Made by a program: the position numbers and the translations under genes. A stretch of DNA of 64,000 nucleotides from Serratia marcescens (GTDB lineage Bacteria > Pseudomonadota > Gammaproteobacteria > Enterobacterales > Enterobacteriaceae), in contig NZ_MJAO01000007.1 in NCBI RefSeq assembly GCF_001902635.1, positions 1-64,000 of the forward strand, in the 5' to 3' direction. Within the stretch, counting starts at the first letter, position 1. Each line of letters opens with the position of its first letter. The notes under the pieces were generated by a model. That model was not told the DNA's origin. It worked only from the letters and a program-made list of their open reading frames with translations, and made no database searches. This document shows positions 1-9,435 of the stretch, piece after piece.

Positions 1-16
1 ATGGGCGAAATGGCAG

Positions 17-892
17 TCAGCCGTAATGAGCGCTAAACGCGGTTTCCAGCGCCTGTATCACCGCGCGCACGCGAGCGGCGCGCTGCACATCGGGGTGTAG
101 CACCAGCCAGATATCCACCCAGTCTTTATTCTCCGGGAACAGGCGCACCAGTTCAGGATCCCTGTCGGCCAGGAAGGCGGAGAGCAGGCCGATGCCCAGT
201 CCGTTGCGGGTAGCGGAACGCAACAGCAGCTGTGAATTGCATTGCAGCACGACGTTGGGATCGTGCAGGGGCTCGCCGCCGAAGTTATTCCAGTGGCGTG
301 GCACCAGTTCGCGCGGGAACATCAGCAGATCGTGGCCGCGTAGCTGCTCGCCCTTGACCGGCATGCCGCGCCGCGCCAGATAATCCTGACTGGCGTACAG
401 GCCCATTTCGATGGTGGCCAGCCGCTTGATGATCAACTCATCGTCATCGGGGCGAGCGCCGCGGATCGCCAGATCTGCGCCGTGGTAAGCGATGTCGGCG
501 ATGTTGACTGCCGTCAACAGCGTCACGGTGATCTGCGGGCTGCTTTCGCGCAATGCCGTGAGCGCCGGCATCACGAAGGCCTCCGCCAGAGTGTCGGTGG
601 TGGCGATGCGCACGTTGCCGCTTAGGCTATCGTCGCCGCTGGCGGCTTTACGGCCGATCGCCTGCACCGCATGTTCCATCTTCATCACGTCCGTCAGCAT
701 GGCATCGCCCAGCGGGCTGAGGGCGAAAGATTTCGGCGTGCGGATAAACAACTTTGAACCCAGCGCGCTTTCCAGCGCGGTGATGCGGCGGCCTACGGTC
801 GCCTGGTCGACCTGCAGCGCATTGGCGGCTTTACGCAAGGTGCCGCAGCGCGCGACGGCCAAAAAGAAGCGCGCGTCATCCCAATTCATCAT
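17..892 (-). CDS. LysR-family transcriptional regulator
   Basis: DNA-binding regulator of the LysR family, about 291 residues from the chosen start. The N-terminus ([24 protein letters not shown], shown here as [15 protein letters not shown] then TLRKAANAL) is a typical LysR winged helix-turn-helix, with the recognition segment [13 protein letters not shown]. The rest is a periplasmic-binding-protein-like effector domain (from about residue 90). The reading frame stays open to 1018, but the ATGATG at 892/889 is preceded by AGAGGAAAT at good spacing and the upstream residues do not look like a LysR, so the longer start is rejected. It is divergent from the MFS gene at 1181, the usual arrangement for a LysR protein controlling its neighbour; that regulation is inferred. 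The inducer is unknown. Confidence 0.85.
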   Translation of the reverse strand: MMNWDDARFFLAVARCGTLRKAANALQVDQATVGRRITALESALGSKLFIRTPKSFALSPLGDAMLTDVMKMEHAVQAIGRKAASGDDSLSGNVRIATTDTLAEAFVMPALTALRESSPQITVTLLTAVNIADIAYHGADLAIRGARPDDDELIIKRLATIEMGLYASQDYLARRGMPVKGEQLRGHDLLMFPRELVPRHWNNFGGEPLHDPNVVLQCNSQLLLRSATRNGLGIGLLSAFLADRDPELVRLFPENKDWVDIWLVLHPDVQRAARVRAVIQALETAFSAHYG

Positions 893-1180
893 GCCATTTC
901 CTCTCTGCGGGCGGGGCCGACACCGCGGGGAGCGCGCCGTGGCCGAGCGATAACAGCCTATATCATAAAGAGTTCTTCCTTCTGTGGGGAAGAGGGAGGC
1001 GGCTAACCGCCAACGCATCGCCGGTTATTTCTCCGATGATGCAAGAATGAATCACCCTGATGCATTCTTGACGATACTTCTCCAACGGCCGCAACGCTAT
1101 GATAAGCGCCGTTCCCGGCCAGACCGGGTGAGACAAGACGTTGATGGCAGGCTGCGTCTGCCGGCTTTGGGAGTTGAATC

Positions 1181-2416
1181 ATGTCAGAAAACACCGCCCT
1201 CCAGGATGTTGCGGCGAAAAACGTTCAGACGTCGCGCGCGGCCATTTTAGTGTTCCTGGCGCTGGCGTTGATGTCGGCGTTGCTGAACAGCAGCGCACCG
1301 ACGCCGCTTTATCCGCTGTATCAACAGCAGCTGGCGCTGAGCTCCGTCAGTCTGACCATCATTTATGGTGCCTATGCCGCCGGCGTGCTGATCTCGCTGT
1401 TCGGCGTCGGCAATCTGGCCGGTAAGGTGAAGGATTTGCGCAGCATGATCGTGCCGGCATTGCTGGTGGTGTTGAGCGGCGCGTTGCTGTTTGCACAGGC
1501 AGACACCTTTGCCATGATGTTCATTGCGCGGCTGCTGGCCGGCGTGGGCACCGGGGCGTTAACCGGCGCAGCGAACATCGCGTTGGTGCGTTTTGGGCCG
1601 CGGGACGGCGGTAAAAATGCCGCGCTGATCGCCACGCTGTCGTTCACTACCGGTTTGGCGCTGGGCCCGATCTTTAGCGGCATCGCATTGCAGACCGGCT
1701 TTCACCCGACCTCGCTGCCGTTCATTATCATCATGGCTGTCGCCGCCGTCGCTGCGTTGGGCGTGATGCTGTCGTGGCCGCGCGGTACGGCGCGGACCAT
1801 GGCCAACGCGACGCCGATTACAGCGGAAAAGAGCGCGCTGCTTGACGGTCTGCGCGCCACCGGCGGCAAATTCTTTGTGTGTGCGGGAGCCTTGTTTATC
1901 TGCTGGGCTCTGGCTGCCAGCATTCTGGTGATCGGCCCCGGCGTGGCGGAAACGCTGCTAGGGATGCACGATCGTGGCCTCTTTGGCTATGCGATTGCGG
2001 TTTATCTGCTGATCGCCGGCATCAGCCAGATATTGAGCCGCCGGCTCAACGCCCGTCATTCGTTGCTGTTCGGTTGCCTGGCGCAGGCGCTGGCGGTGGC
2101 GGTATTCGCTGCGGCGATTCAACTGCACTCGTTGGGGCTGGCTGCGGTGGGGCTGGCGATCGCCGGCTATGCTTACGGCGCCATTTTCGTCGGCAGCGCG
2201 ACCCTGGTGAACCTGATTTCGCCACCGGCCAGCCATGCGCGCTTGCTTTCACTGTTTTACGTTATCGCTTATATCGCCAACTGGGTGCCGATCTTGCTGG
2301 GTGTGGTGATCGACCGTGTCGATCTGCGCCAGGCAACCCACCTGCTGTTCCTGTGCTGCGCCGCAGTGTGCTTGCTGTTGGGATGGATGACGGCCCGCGT
2401 GGGTTTCCCGCGCTAA
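1181..2416 (+). CDS. MFS transporter, probable drug or solute efflux
   Basis: Inner-membrane carrier of the major facilitator superfamily, 411 residues, with about 12 hydrophobic segments along its whole length. An MFS-like loop appears early (LFGVGNLAGKVKDLR, about residues 70-85), and the second segment group contains ARLLAGVGTGALTGAANIALV. The ATG at 1181 follows a weak GGGAG. The gene is divergent from a LysR regulator, a layout common for efflux or metabolite exporters. The family covers many substrates and nothing in the sequence fixes which one is moved, so only transport is claimed. Confidence 0.8.
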   Translation: MSENTALQDVAAKNVQTSRAAILVFLALALMSALLNSSAPTPLYPLYQQQLALSSVSLTIIYGAYAAGVLISLFGVGNLAGKVKDLRSMIVPALLVVLSGALLFAQADTFAMMFIARLLAGVGTGALTGAANIALVRFGPRDGGKNAALIATLSFTTGLALGPIFSGIALQTGFHPTSLPFIIIMAVAAVAALGVMLSWPRGTARTMANATPITAEKSALLDGLRATGGKFFVCAGALFICWALAASILVIGPGVAETLLGMHDRGLFGYAIAVYLLIAGISQILSRRLNARHSLLFGCLAQALAVAVFAAAIQLHSLGLAAVGLAIAGYAYGAIFVGSATLVNLISPPASHARLLSLFYVIAYIANWVPILLGVVIDRVDLRQATHLLFLCCAAVCLLLGWMTARVGFPR

Positions 2417-2546
2417 TAATTTTGTGACTAAGATCTGTTTTTAATAAAAGAACATTCTTTAATTACATTTATGATGTGATTTTTATCACATAAATTGACC
2501 TGCTTTCGGGTAAACTGCGCGCTTTCTTTTTGCTGCGGGTCACTTT

Positions 2547-3056
2547 ATGAACGTTCTTTTCGCCATTGCTGTCACGACCGGTATCCTCTCCGGCGTTTGG
2601 GGGTGGGTAGCGGTCAGCCTGGGATTGATAAGCTGGGCCGGTTTTCTCGGCTGCACGGCGTATTTCGCCTGTCCGCAGGGCGGTCTGAAAGGGCTGTTGA
2701 TCGGTGCGCTAACCTGCTGCAGCGGCGTCTTCTGGGCGATGACGATCATCCATGGCAGCGAGCTGGCACCGCAGTGGGATCTGCTGGGGTATCTGTTGAC
2801 CGGCGTCGTGGCGTTCCTGATGTGCATTCAGGCCAGGCAGCAGTGGTTGGGGTTCGTGCCCGGCACCTTTATCGGCGCCTGCGCGACCTTCGCCGGCGGC
2901 GGTGACTGGCCGCTGGTGACGCTCTCTTTGCTGGTGGGGCTGCTGTTCGGTTATGCGATGAAAAACAGCGGACTGTGGTGGGCGGCGCGCAGCGAGAAAG
3001 CCCGTGCAGAGCAGCCGATCGGCCCTAATGCCGGCTCAAACGGTGCCGCCGAGTGA
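2547..3056 (+). CDS. DUF1097 inner-membrane protein (YcdZ-like)
   Basis: Small, very hydrophobic protein of 169 residues with about five membrane segments (from about residues 4-25, 27-45, 50-68, 80-97 and 118-140), ending in a charged cytoplasmic tail. The whole-length pattern matches the DUF1097 family, whose E. coli member is YcdZ; the molecular function of the family is not established. The start is the ATG at 2547 with a GGGTCACTTT leader and no strong ribosome site. The 3' end overlaps the end of the convergent regulator gene (stop at 3036) by 21 bases. The preceding AT-rich stretch (2417-2546) probably holds its promoter. Confidence 0.75.
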   Translation: MNVLFAIAVTTGILSGVWGWVAVSLGLISWAGFLGCTAYFACPQGGLKGLLIGALTCCSGVFWAMTIIHGSELAPQWDLLGYLLTGVVAFLMCIQARQQWLGFVPGTFIGACATFAGGGDWPLVTLSLLVGLLFGYAMKNSGLWWAARSEKARAEQPIGPNAGSNGAAE

Positions 3057-4025
3057 GAGGCGATAGCCCAGATTGTGGCGTTCGGCGCAGGGTTCGCCCG
3101 CAATCCGCCGCAGCAGCATTTCACTGGCGGTTTTCCCCATCTCAAAGCGCGGCGTGATCACGCTGGCGATGCCCGGCGTGGTCGCCTGGCCGATATCCAG
3201 GCCGTGAAACCCCGATAGCGCAATTTCTTGCGGCACATGCAGGCCAAGACGCAGGCAGGCGTGCAAAACGCCCACCGCCAGATCGTCGTTGGTGCACAGA
3301 ATGCCGTCCAGCTGCGGGTAGCGCTCGCGCGCCATCGCCAACATGTCGGCGCCGATCGAAATCGAAGAGACCCGATGCGGCGTGATCTGGCGCGGCGTTC
3401 TCCCCTGAGCCGCCATGGCGCGGCAATATCCCCGATAGCGTTTATTGTCGCGGGCGTCCGACATGGCGCCAAAGTAGACGATATGCCGTTTGCCGCTGGC
3501 GAGCAGCGCTTCGGTCATGTCATACCCCGCCTGTTCATTATCGAACCCTACCGCAATCCGCCCCGGTGGCGCGTCTAAATCCATTACCTGCGCGAGGGGG
3601 ATTTTGGCGGCGGCGAGGTAGGTCTCCGCGCGCAGGGTATGCGCCGAATCGGTGAGGATCAGCCCGGCGATCGGGTAGCTCAGCAGCTGTGCTATCTGTT
3701 CTTCTTCCCGTTGAGGGCTGTAATCGTAGTTTGCCACCAGCGCTTGGTAGCCCTGGGCCTGGGTAACAGATTCGATGCCGGCCAGCAGATCGGCGAAGAT
3801 CTGGTTGTTAAAGGAGGGGATCAACACGCCGATGCGTGGTTTTCTGCCGGCCTGTGTGGCATCGGCATCGGCGTCGGTGACGTTCAGTTCCCGCATCACC
3901 TGCGCAATGCGTTCGGCGGTGCCGGCAGCCACCTTTTCCGGCGTGCGCAGGAAACGGCTGACGGTCATTTTGGTCACGCCGGCCAATTGCGCGATGTCCT
4001 GCAACGTAACGCGGGGATGTCTCAT
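3036..4025 (-). CDS. LacI-family regulator, IdnR/GntR-like
   Basis: Transcriptional regulator of 329 residues. The N-terminal LacI helix-turn-helix is clear (VTLQDIAQLAGVTKMTVSRF, residues 6-25), followed by a hinge and a sugar-binding periplasmic-type domain starting at KPRIGVLIPSFNNQIFADLL (about residue 63). The sequence style is that of the gluconate/idonate regulators GntR and IdnR. It is divergent from idnO, and the shared 267-bp intergenic region contains TTACCGGTAA, the core of the operator known for GntR and IdnR. It therefore most likely controls the adjacent idonate/ketogluconate genes. The effector (5-ketogluconate, idonate or gluconate) is inferred only. Confidence 0.8.
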   Translation of the reverse strand: MRHPRVTLQDIAQLAGVTKMTVSRFLRTPEKVAAGTAERIAQVMRELNVTDADADATQAGRKPRIGVLIPSFNNQIFADLLAGIESVTQAQGYQALVANYDYSPQREEEQIAQLLSYPIAGLILTDSAHTLRAETYLAAAKIPLAQVMDLDAPPGRIAVGFDNEQAGYDMTEALLASGKRHIVYFGAMSDARDNKRYRGYCRAMAAQGRTPRQITPHRVSSISIGADMLAMARERYPQLDGILCTNDDLAVGVLHACLRLGLHVPQEIALSGFHGLDIGQATTPGIASVITPRFEMGKTASEMLLRRIAGEPCAERHNLGYRLSLGGTV

Positions 4026-4207
4026 TCGGTGGCCTTAACGGGCAGCGCGGCAAGGGTGGATAGCGGTATGTTAACAAATCGATTTGGCGATAACAATGAA
4101 TGCATTTTCATTAAAAAATACACTTTATCAATTAGATAGATGTTATTCCCCCCGGGTGGCCTGCGTGAGTTCACGTTAAGGGTAACAGGGATTTGTAACA
4201 TGATTTT

Positions 4208-4240
4208 CAGTGATGTTGGTCACGTTTTTACCGGTAACAA
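4208..4240 (+). promoter_or_regulatory. CRP-like site and GntR/IdnR-type operator before idnO
   Basis: GTGATGTTGGTCAC (4210-4223) has the inverted GTGA-N6-TCAC core of a CRP site. It is followed by TTACCGGTAA (4228-4237), a perfect palindrome matching the centre of the GntR/IdnR operator consensus. Both lie 50-85 bases before the idnO ATG. A half-site GGTAACAG lies further upstream near 4181. This fits catabolite-controlled, sugar-acid-responsive expression; binding is inferred from the motifs. Confidence 0.6.
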
Positions 4241-4292
4241 TCAGATGAGATAAGGGCCTGTCCGATGAGAGGCCCGATGGCCGGGAAGTACC

Positions 4293-5057
4293 ATGAACAA
4301 TCTGTTTTCACTGGATAACAAGACCGTTTTGATCACCGGCGCCTCGCGCGGCCTCGGTTTTCTGCTGGCGCGCGGCCTGGCGCAGCAAGGCGCGCATATT
4401 CTGGTCAACGCCACCACCGAAGCGCATGCCCGGCATGCGGCTGACCGCCTGCGCGCCGAAGGGCTGCGTGCCGATGCGGCGGCGTTCGACGTTACTGATT
4501 CTCAGGCGGTGCATGCCGCTATCGACCGCGTCGAAGCGGAAATCGGCGCGATAGACGTGCTGATCAACAATGCCGGCATCCAGCGCCGCCACCCGTTCAC
4601 CGAGTTTCCGGAGCAGGACTGGGACGAGATCATCGCCGTCAACCAAAAGGCAGTATTCATCGTGTCGCAGACCGTGGCGCGTTACATGGTGCAGCGGCGG
4701 CGCGGCAAGATAATCAACATCGGTTCGATGCAAAGCGAGCTGGGCCGCGACACCATCACCCCTTATGCGGCGTCCAAGGGTGCGGTGAAAATGTTGACGC
4801 GCGGCATGTGCGTGGAACTGGCGCGCTACAACATCCAGGTCAACGGCATCGCCCCCGGTTATTTCAAAACCGAGATGACCCAGACGCTGGCCGACGATCC
4901 GGCCTTTACCGCCTGGCTGACCCAGCGCACGCCCGCCGCGCGCTGGGGCGATCCGCAGGAGCTGATCGGCGCAGCGGTGTTTCTGGCCGCCGACGCCTCT
5001 GCCTTCGTCAACGGGCAGTTGCTGTTTGTCGATGGCGGCATGTCCGCTGCGGTGTAA
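4293..5057 (+). CDS. idnO: Gluconate 5-dehydrogenase / 5-ketogluconate reductase
   Basis: Short-chain dehydrogenase/reductase of 254 residues, the length of E. coli IdnO. It shows the Rossmann glycine motif GASRGLG (about residues 17-23), NNAG (about 91-94), the catalytic serine in NIGSMQSE, and the YAASK pair (Tyr about 159, Lys about 163). IdnO reduces 5-keto-D-gluconate to D-gluconate with NADPH in the L-idonate pathway. The assignment is supported by the divergent LacI-type regulator and by the idnD remnant starting 23 bases downstream. No idnK or idnT is present in the window, so gluconate uptake and phosphorylation must come from elsewhere if the enzyme is used. Confidence 0.85.
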   Translation: MNNLFSLDNKTVLITGASRGLGFLLARGLAQQGAHILVNATTEAHARHAADRLRAEGLRADAAAFDVTDSQAVHAAIDRVEAEIGAIDVLINNAGIQRRHPFTEFPEQDWDEIIAVNQKAVFIVSQTVARYMVQRRRGKIINIGSMQSELGRDTITPYAASKGAVKMLTRGMCVELARYNIQVNGIAPGYFKTEMTQTLADDPAFTAWLTQRTPAARWGDPQELIGAAVFLAADASAFVNGQLLFVDGGMSAAV

Positions 5058-5080
5058 TCTCTCTTTTGTGGAGCCTTGAA

Positions 5081-5337
5081 ATGAAAATTCAAACCCAGTC
5101 CTGCGTGGTCAACGGCAAACATGACGTGGCGGCATCTGCGGCTCGGATCTGCATTACTTTCAGGAGGGCAAGGTCGGCAATTTTCAGGTGCGCCAACCGA
5201 TGGTGCTGGGACATGAAGCGATCGGCGAGGTAGTCGCCAGCGATTCGCCGCAGCTGCCGGTCGGGCAGAAGGTGGCGCAGGCGCTGACGTTTGCCGGTGG
5301 CAAGCGCCTGGTCGCCAAGGTGCAATTGGTGTTTTAG
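5081..5337 (+). pseudogene. idnD: Remnant of L-idonate 5-dehydrogenase (idnD), two internal deletions
   Basis: Three pieces of IdnD can be read in order. The start [18 protein letters not shown] (5081-5134) matches the IdnD N-terminus. After a shift to another frame, [16 protein letters not shown] through [19 protein letters not shown] and PVGQKVA (5137-5277) matches the zinc-site region. Then [18 protein letters not shown] with a stop (5281-5337) matches the extreme C-terminus. About 20 residues are missing at the first join, with a frameshift, and roughly 240 at the second, in frame. The enzyme normally has about 343 residues, so this cannot be functional. It sits exactly where idnD would follow idnO. 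Confidence 0.85.
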
Positions 5338-5418
5338 GGCAAAAGTCCGATGGTCGCGGGCGGCGATCCTTGTCTATAGTGTAGGAACGCTTAATTTTTC
5401 ATCTACGGAGATCTCACG

Positions 5419-5730
5419 ATGGCAAGACATACGGATGCGGAGCAAACTACGCTGGATGACGATCTGAGAATGCTGGCCGAGACGTTGGAAGAGGTGCTGC
5501 AATACACCGGCGATCGCGCGGATCAGGCCTACATCGACATCAAGTTACACGCCGAGCAAGCGCTGAGCGAGGTCAAGGCGCGCTGGGTGAATACCGGCGA
5601 ATCCTACTATGCACGCGCCAAAGAAGCGGCTCATCGCACCGATGACTATGTGCGGGATAAACCGTGGCACAGCGTGGGCATCGGTGCCAGCGTGGGGCTG
5701 GTACTGGGGTTGCTGCTGGCTCGGAAATAA
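5419..5730 (+). CDS. elaB: ElaB/YqjD-family stress-related tail-anchored protein
   Basis: Protein of 103 residues, close to E. coli ElaB in length and pattern: an acidic, helical N-terminal part (DDDLRMLAETLEEVLQYTGD), repeated Ala/Lys/Glu helices, DDYVRDKPWHSVG, and one C-terminal membrane anchor (GIGASVGLVLGLLLARK, residues 86-103). Members of this DUF883 family are inner-membrane proteins that bind ribosomes or stabilise membranes in stationary phase. It precedes the men cluster, as elaB does in E. coli. CTACGGAGATCTCACG places a ribosome site before the ATG. Confidence 0.9.
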   Translation: MARHTDAEQTTLDDDLRMLAETLEEVLQYTGDRADQAYIDIKLHAEQALSEVKARWVNTGESYYARAKEAAHRTDDYVRDKPWHSVGIGASVGLVLGLLLARK

Positions 5731-6122
5731 ATCATGTGGGCGGCGCAGGGCAGGCCGCCTCGTTCTTTTCCTCAGACGATGTTCTCCGCCACGCTTCACT
5801 CGGCTGTTTCTTCGATGGCTTTTCCTTATCCCGCCTATACTTCCCGCTAGTCGCCACGAGCAGGCGCCGCTATTCCCCTTGTTTTTGTACGGGCGGATTG
5901 AGCCAATGCCGCCGCAGGTGTAAAGTGTTTGTGTGAAAATTGTTTATTTTTTGTGCTAAATCAAATAATTATCTAGTGTAAACACCCAGGGATATACGGC
6001 GTTCTTGCGCTGGCGCAAAAGCCGTGAAAATAACACCTCATATAATACAGAGCGTAACTACAGGCGCGGCATCCGTCGGCGGCGCCGGAGACGATCTCTG
6101 CTAACTGACTTGTGAGCGAACT
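5731..6122. other. Gene-free interval where menF is expected
   Basis: 392 bases with no supportable reading frame. An imperfect GC-rich stem (GGCGGC ... GCCGCC, about 5741-5762) followed by TCGTTCTTTT may end elaB transcription. The AT-rich stretch 5930-5990 probably holds the men promoter. No trace of the isochorismate synthase C-terminus, which in related bacteria ends just before menD, could be read in any frame. Confidence 0.6.
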
Positions 6123-7799
6123 ATGTCGACAAGTGTTTTTAATCGCCGGTGGGCGGCTGTGCTGCTCGAGGCATTGGCCCGCCATGGGGTGCGGCATGTT
6201 TGTATCGCTCCGGGATCGCGCTCCACGCCGCTGACGCTGGCCGCTGCGGCCAACCGATCTTTTATCTGCCACACCCATTTTGATGAACGCGGGCTCGGCC
6301 ATCTGGCGCTCGGGCTGGCGAAAGCGGCGCGTGAGCCGGTGGCGGTGATCGTCACGTCCGGCACCGCCGCGGCGAACCTTTACCCTTCCTTGATCGAAGC
6401 CGGCCTGACCGGCGAGCGGCTGGTGTTTCTCACCGCCGATCGGCCACCGGAACTGATCGACTGCGGCGCCAATCAGGCGATTCGCCAAAGCGGCCTCTAC
6501 AGCAGTCACCCTACATTGGCGATCGATCTGCCGCGTCCGACGCCGGATATTCCGGCCGCCTGGTTGGCCTCCAGCGTCGACAGCGCGATGGCGCGCTTGC
6601 AGCACGGCGCTTTGCATATCAACTGCCCGTTCGCCGAGCCGCTGTACGGCGGCGATGAGCGTCACTATGCCGACTGGTCTGCCGCGCTCGGCGACTGGTG
6701 GCAGAGCGATCGTCCGTGGCTGCAGGAGAGCGAGGCGCGCGTGGCGCCGCAGTCACAGCCGGACTGGTTCTTCTGGCGGCAAAAGCGCGGCGTGGTGCTG
6801 GCCGGGCGCATGAGCGCGGAAGAGGGCGCGCAGGTGGCCGAATGGGCCGAGACGCTGGGCTGGCCGCTGATCGGCGACGTGCTGTCGCAAACCGGGCAAC
6901 CGCTGCCCTGTGCCGATTTGTGGCTCGCTCAGCCGCAGGCGCAGCGCATACTGCAAGACGCGCAGCTGGTGGTGCAGTTCGGCGGCAGTCTGACTGGCAA
7001 ACGCCTGCTGCAGTGGCAGGCGCAGTGTCGGCCGGAAGAGTATTGGCTGATCGACGGTTTGCCGGGGCGGCTCGATCCGGCCCAGCACCGCGGCCGGCGC
7101 CTGCGCGCCGACGTGGCGCAGTGGTTGGCGCTGCATCCGGCGCAGCCGCGAATGCCGTGGGCCGCCGGGTTGGCCGTGCTGGCTGATAAGGCGCTGACGG
7201 CGGCATGCTCGCATTTGCACGATCGCTTTGGCGAAGCGCAGCTGGCGCACCGCTTGCCGGAACTGCTGCCGGAGAATGGCCAGCTGTTTCTCGGCAACAG
7301 CCTGGTGGTGCGGCTGATCGACGCGCTGACGCCGTTGCCCGTCGCCTATCCGGTGTTCAGCAACCGCGGGGCCAGCGGCATCGACGGCCTGATCTCCACC
7401 GCTGCCGGCGTGCAGCGCGCGACCGCCAGGCCGACGCTGGCGGTAGTGGGCGACCTTTCCGCGCTGTATGACCTCAATGCGCTGGCGTTACTGCGCCAAG
7501 GTTCGGCACCGACGGTGCTGATCGTCGTCAATAACAACGGTGGTCAAATTTTCTCGCTGCTGCCGACGCCGGAAGAGGAGCGTCAGCGCTTTTACTGCAT
7601 GCCGCAGAACGTCGAGTTCAGCCACGCGGCGGCGATGTTCCAGCTGGGCTACGCGCGGCCGGAGAACTGGGGCCAGCTGCAACAGGCGGTTGAGCAAGGT
7701 TGGCGGCGCGGTGGCGCCACGATTATCGAACTGCAGGTGCCGCCGAGCGAGGGGGCCGAGAGCCTGCAATTCCTGGTGCAACAGATGGCGGTGCAATGA
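6123..7799 (+). CDS. menD: SEPHCHC synthase (menaquinone biosynthesis)
   Basis: Thiamine-diphosphate enzyme that adds succinic semialdehyde, from 2-oxoglutarate, to isochorismate, the first committed menaquinone step. The 558 residues match the usual length. Visible marks are [12 protein letters not shown] (residues 29-41), the cofactor-activating Glu55 in [13 protein letters not shown], and the ThDP/Mg2+ motif [12 protein letters not shown] ... NNNGGQIF in the C-terminal third. It heads menD-menH-menB-menC-menE, with overlaps or very short gaps throughout, so the genes form one operon. Its substrate supplier menF is not adjacent, which is unusual. Confidence 0.97.
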   Translation: MSTSVFNRRWAAVLLEALARHGVRHVCIAPGSRSTPLTLAAAANRSFICHTHFDERGLGHLALGLAKAAREPVAVIVTSGTAAANLYPSLIEAGLTGERLVFLTADRPPELIDCGANQAIRQSGLYSSHPTLAIDLPRPTPDIPAAWLASSVDSAMARLQHGALHINCPFAEPLYGGDERHYADWSAALGDWWQSDRPWLQESEARVAPQSQPDWFFWRQKRGVVLAGRMSAEEGAQVAEWAETLGWPLIGDVLSQTGQPLPCADLWLAQPQAQRILQDAQLVVQFGGSLTGKRLLQWQAQCRPEEYWLIDGLPGRLDPAQHRGRRLRADVAQWLALHPAQPRMPWAAGLAVLADKALTAACSHLHDRFGEAQLAHRLPELLPENGQLFLGNSLVVRLIDALTPLPVAYPVFSNRGASGIDGLISTAAGVQRATARPTLAVVGDLSALYDLNALALLRQGSAPTVLIVVNNNGGQIFSLLPTPEEERQRFYCMPQNVEFSHAAAMFQLGYARPENWGQLQQAVEQGWRRGGATIIELQVPPSEGAESLQFLVQQMAVQ

Positions 7800-8566
7800 T
7801 GCTGGCAACGCGAATTTTGCAGCAGGGCGAAGCGGGCCGTCCGTGGCTGGTATGGCTACATGGCCTGCTCGGCAACAACAATGAATGGCGAGTGATCGCC
7901 GCGCGCTGCCCGGAGTGGCCGTCGCTGGCCATCGATCTGCCCGGCCACGGCGATTCCGTGGCGGTGAGCTGCCGTGGCTTCGACGACATCAGCGCGCAGA
8001 TCGCCGCGACGCTGCAGCTGCGCAATATCGAACGCTATTGGCTGGTGGGTTACTCGCTCGGCGGGCGCATCGCCATGTATCACGCTTGCCATGGCCGCCG
8101 TGACGGCCTGCAGGGCGTGATCGTCGAGGGCGGCAACCCGGGGCTGGAGGACGAAGAACAGCGCCGCCAGCGTTGCGAGCAGGATGCGCTGTGGGCGGCG
8201 CGTTTTCGCAGTGAGCCGATCGCTGAGGTCCTGGCGGACTGGTATCAGCAGCCGGTATTCAAAGAGCTCAACCACGTGCACCGTCAGGCGCTGATCGCCG
8301 CGCGCTCGGTCAACAGCGGCCCGGCGATCGCCGACATGCTCGAAGCCACGTCGCTCGGGCGGCAGCCTTATCTGGCGCCGCAGCTGCGCCAACTGACGGT
8401 GCCGCTGCGGGTGTTGTGCGGTGAAAACGACCCCAAATTTCAACGGCTGGCGCGCGACGCCGGGTTGCCGTTGCGCATCGTGCCGCAGGCCGGGCACAAC
8501 GCGCACCTGGCCAATCCGCAGGATTTCGTCGCCGAGCTGCAGACCTTTCTCGTTAACCCTGGTTAA
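7796..8566 (+). CDS. menH: SHCHC synthase (alpha/beta hydrolase)
   Basis: Eliminates pyruvate from SEPHCHC to give SHCHC. The protein is an alpha/beta hydrolase of 256 residues with the nucleophile elbow GYSLGGR (Ser about 87), a [10 protein letters not shown] oxyanion-side motif near residue 22, the acid in CGENDPKF and the histidine in [10 protein letters not shown]. The frame is open from 7700, but ATGATG at 7796/7799 overlaps the menD stop (ATGA), the expected translational coupling, and the residues before it are not MenH-like. It is 11 bases upstream of menB. Confidence 0.95.
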   Translation: MMLATRILQQGEAGRPWLVWLHGLLGNNNEWRVIAARCPEWPSLAIDLPGHGDSVAVSCRGFDDISAQIAATLQLRNIERYWLVGYSLGGRIAMYHACHGRRDGLQGVIVEGGNPGLEDEEQRRQRCEQDALWAARFRSEPIAEVLADWYQQPVFKELNHVHRQALIAARSVNSGPAIADMLEATSLGRQPYLAPQLRQLTVPLRVLCGENDPKFQRLARDAGLPLRIVPQAGHNAHLANPQDFVAELQTFLVNPG

Positions 8567-8577
8567 AGGAACCGAAC

Positions 8578-9435
8578 ATGCTTTATCCGAATGAAGAACA
8601 GCTGTATGCCGCCATCGCCTGGCAGGATTGCACCGGCGATTTTGAAGACATTCTGTATCACAAGTCCGCCGACGGCATCGCCAAGATCACCATTAACCGG
8701 CCGCAGGTGCGTAACGCGTTTCGCCCGCAAACGGTCAAAGAGATGATCGACGCGCTGGCCAACGCCCGTTACGACGACGGCATCGGCGTTATTATTCTTA
8801 CCGGCGCCGGCGATAAGGCCTTCTGCTCCGGCGGCGATCAGAAAGTGCGCGGCGACTACGGCGGCTATCGCGACGACAGCGGCGTGCATCACCTCAACGT
8901 GCTGGACTTTCAGCGCCAGATCCGCACCTGCCCGAAACCGGTGGTGGCGATGGTGGCCGGCTACTCGATCGGCGGCGGCCACGTGCTGCACATGATGTGC
9001 GATCTGACCATTGCGGCGGATAACGCCATCTTCGGCCAGACCGGTCCGAAAGTGGGGTCGTTCGACGGCGGCTGGGGCGCGTCTTACATGGCGCGCATCG
9101 TCGGCCAGAAGAAGGCGCGCGAAATCTGGTTCCTGTGCCGCCAGTACGACGCTGCCGCCGCGCTGGACATGGGCCTGGTCAACACCGTGGTGCCGCTGGC
9201 CGAGCTGGAAAAAGAGACGGTGCGCTGGTGCCGCGAAATGCTGCAGAACAGCCCGATGGCGCTGCGCTGTCTGAAGGCGGCGTTGAACGCCGACTGCGAC
9301 GGCCAGGCCGGTTTGCAGGAGCTGGCGGGCAACGCCACCATGTTGTTCTACATGACCGATGAAGGGCAGGAAGGGCGCAACGCGTTCAACGAGAAGCGTC
9401 AGCCGGACTTCAGCAAATTCAAGCGTAATCCGTAA
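8578..9435 (+). CDS. menB: 1,4-dihydroxy-2-naphthoyl-CoA synthase
   Basis: Crotonase-fold enzyme that closes the second ring of o-succinylbenzoyl-CoA. Its 285 residues equal the E. coli length. Family marks include [11 protein letters not shown], the CoA/oxyanion segments [11 protein letters not shown] and [12 protein letters not shown], and the conserved [26 protein letters not shown] precedes the ATG. The stop shares a base with the menC start (TAATG at 9433-9437). The group with Gly in QTGPK is the bicarbonate-dependent MenB type in E. coli; the same is expected here. Confidence 0.97.
   Translation: MLYPNEEQLYAAIAWQDCTGDFEDILYHKSADGIAKITINRPQVRNAFRPQTVKEMIDALANARYDDGIGVIILTGAGDKAFCSGGDQKVRGDYGGYRDDSGVHHLNVLDFQRQIRTCPKPVVAMVAGYSIGGGHVLHMMCDLTIAADNAIFGQTGPKVGSFDGGWGASYMARIVGQKKAREIWFLCRQYDAAAALDMGLVNTVVPLAELEKETVRWCREMLQNSPMALRCLKAALNADCDGQAGLQELAGNATMLFYMTDEGQEGRNAFNEKRQPDFSKFKRNP

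Noticed and set aside
892..1018. Longer N-terminus of the LysR regulator
   Set aside because: The extra 42 residues are Arg/Pro-rich shadow sequence; a good ribosome site supports the start at 892.
5081..5233. Short open frame after idnO as a new small gene
   Set aside because: It is the frameshifted front of the idnD remnant.
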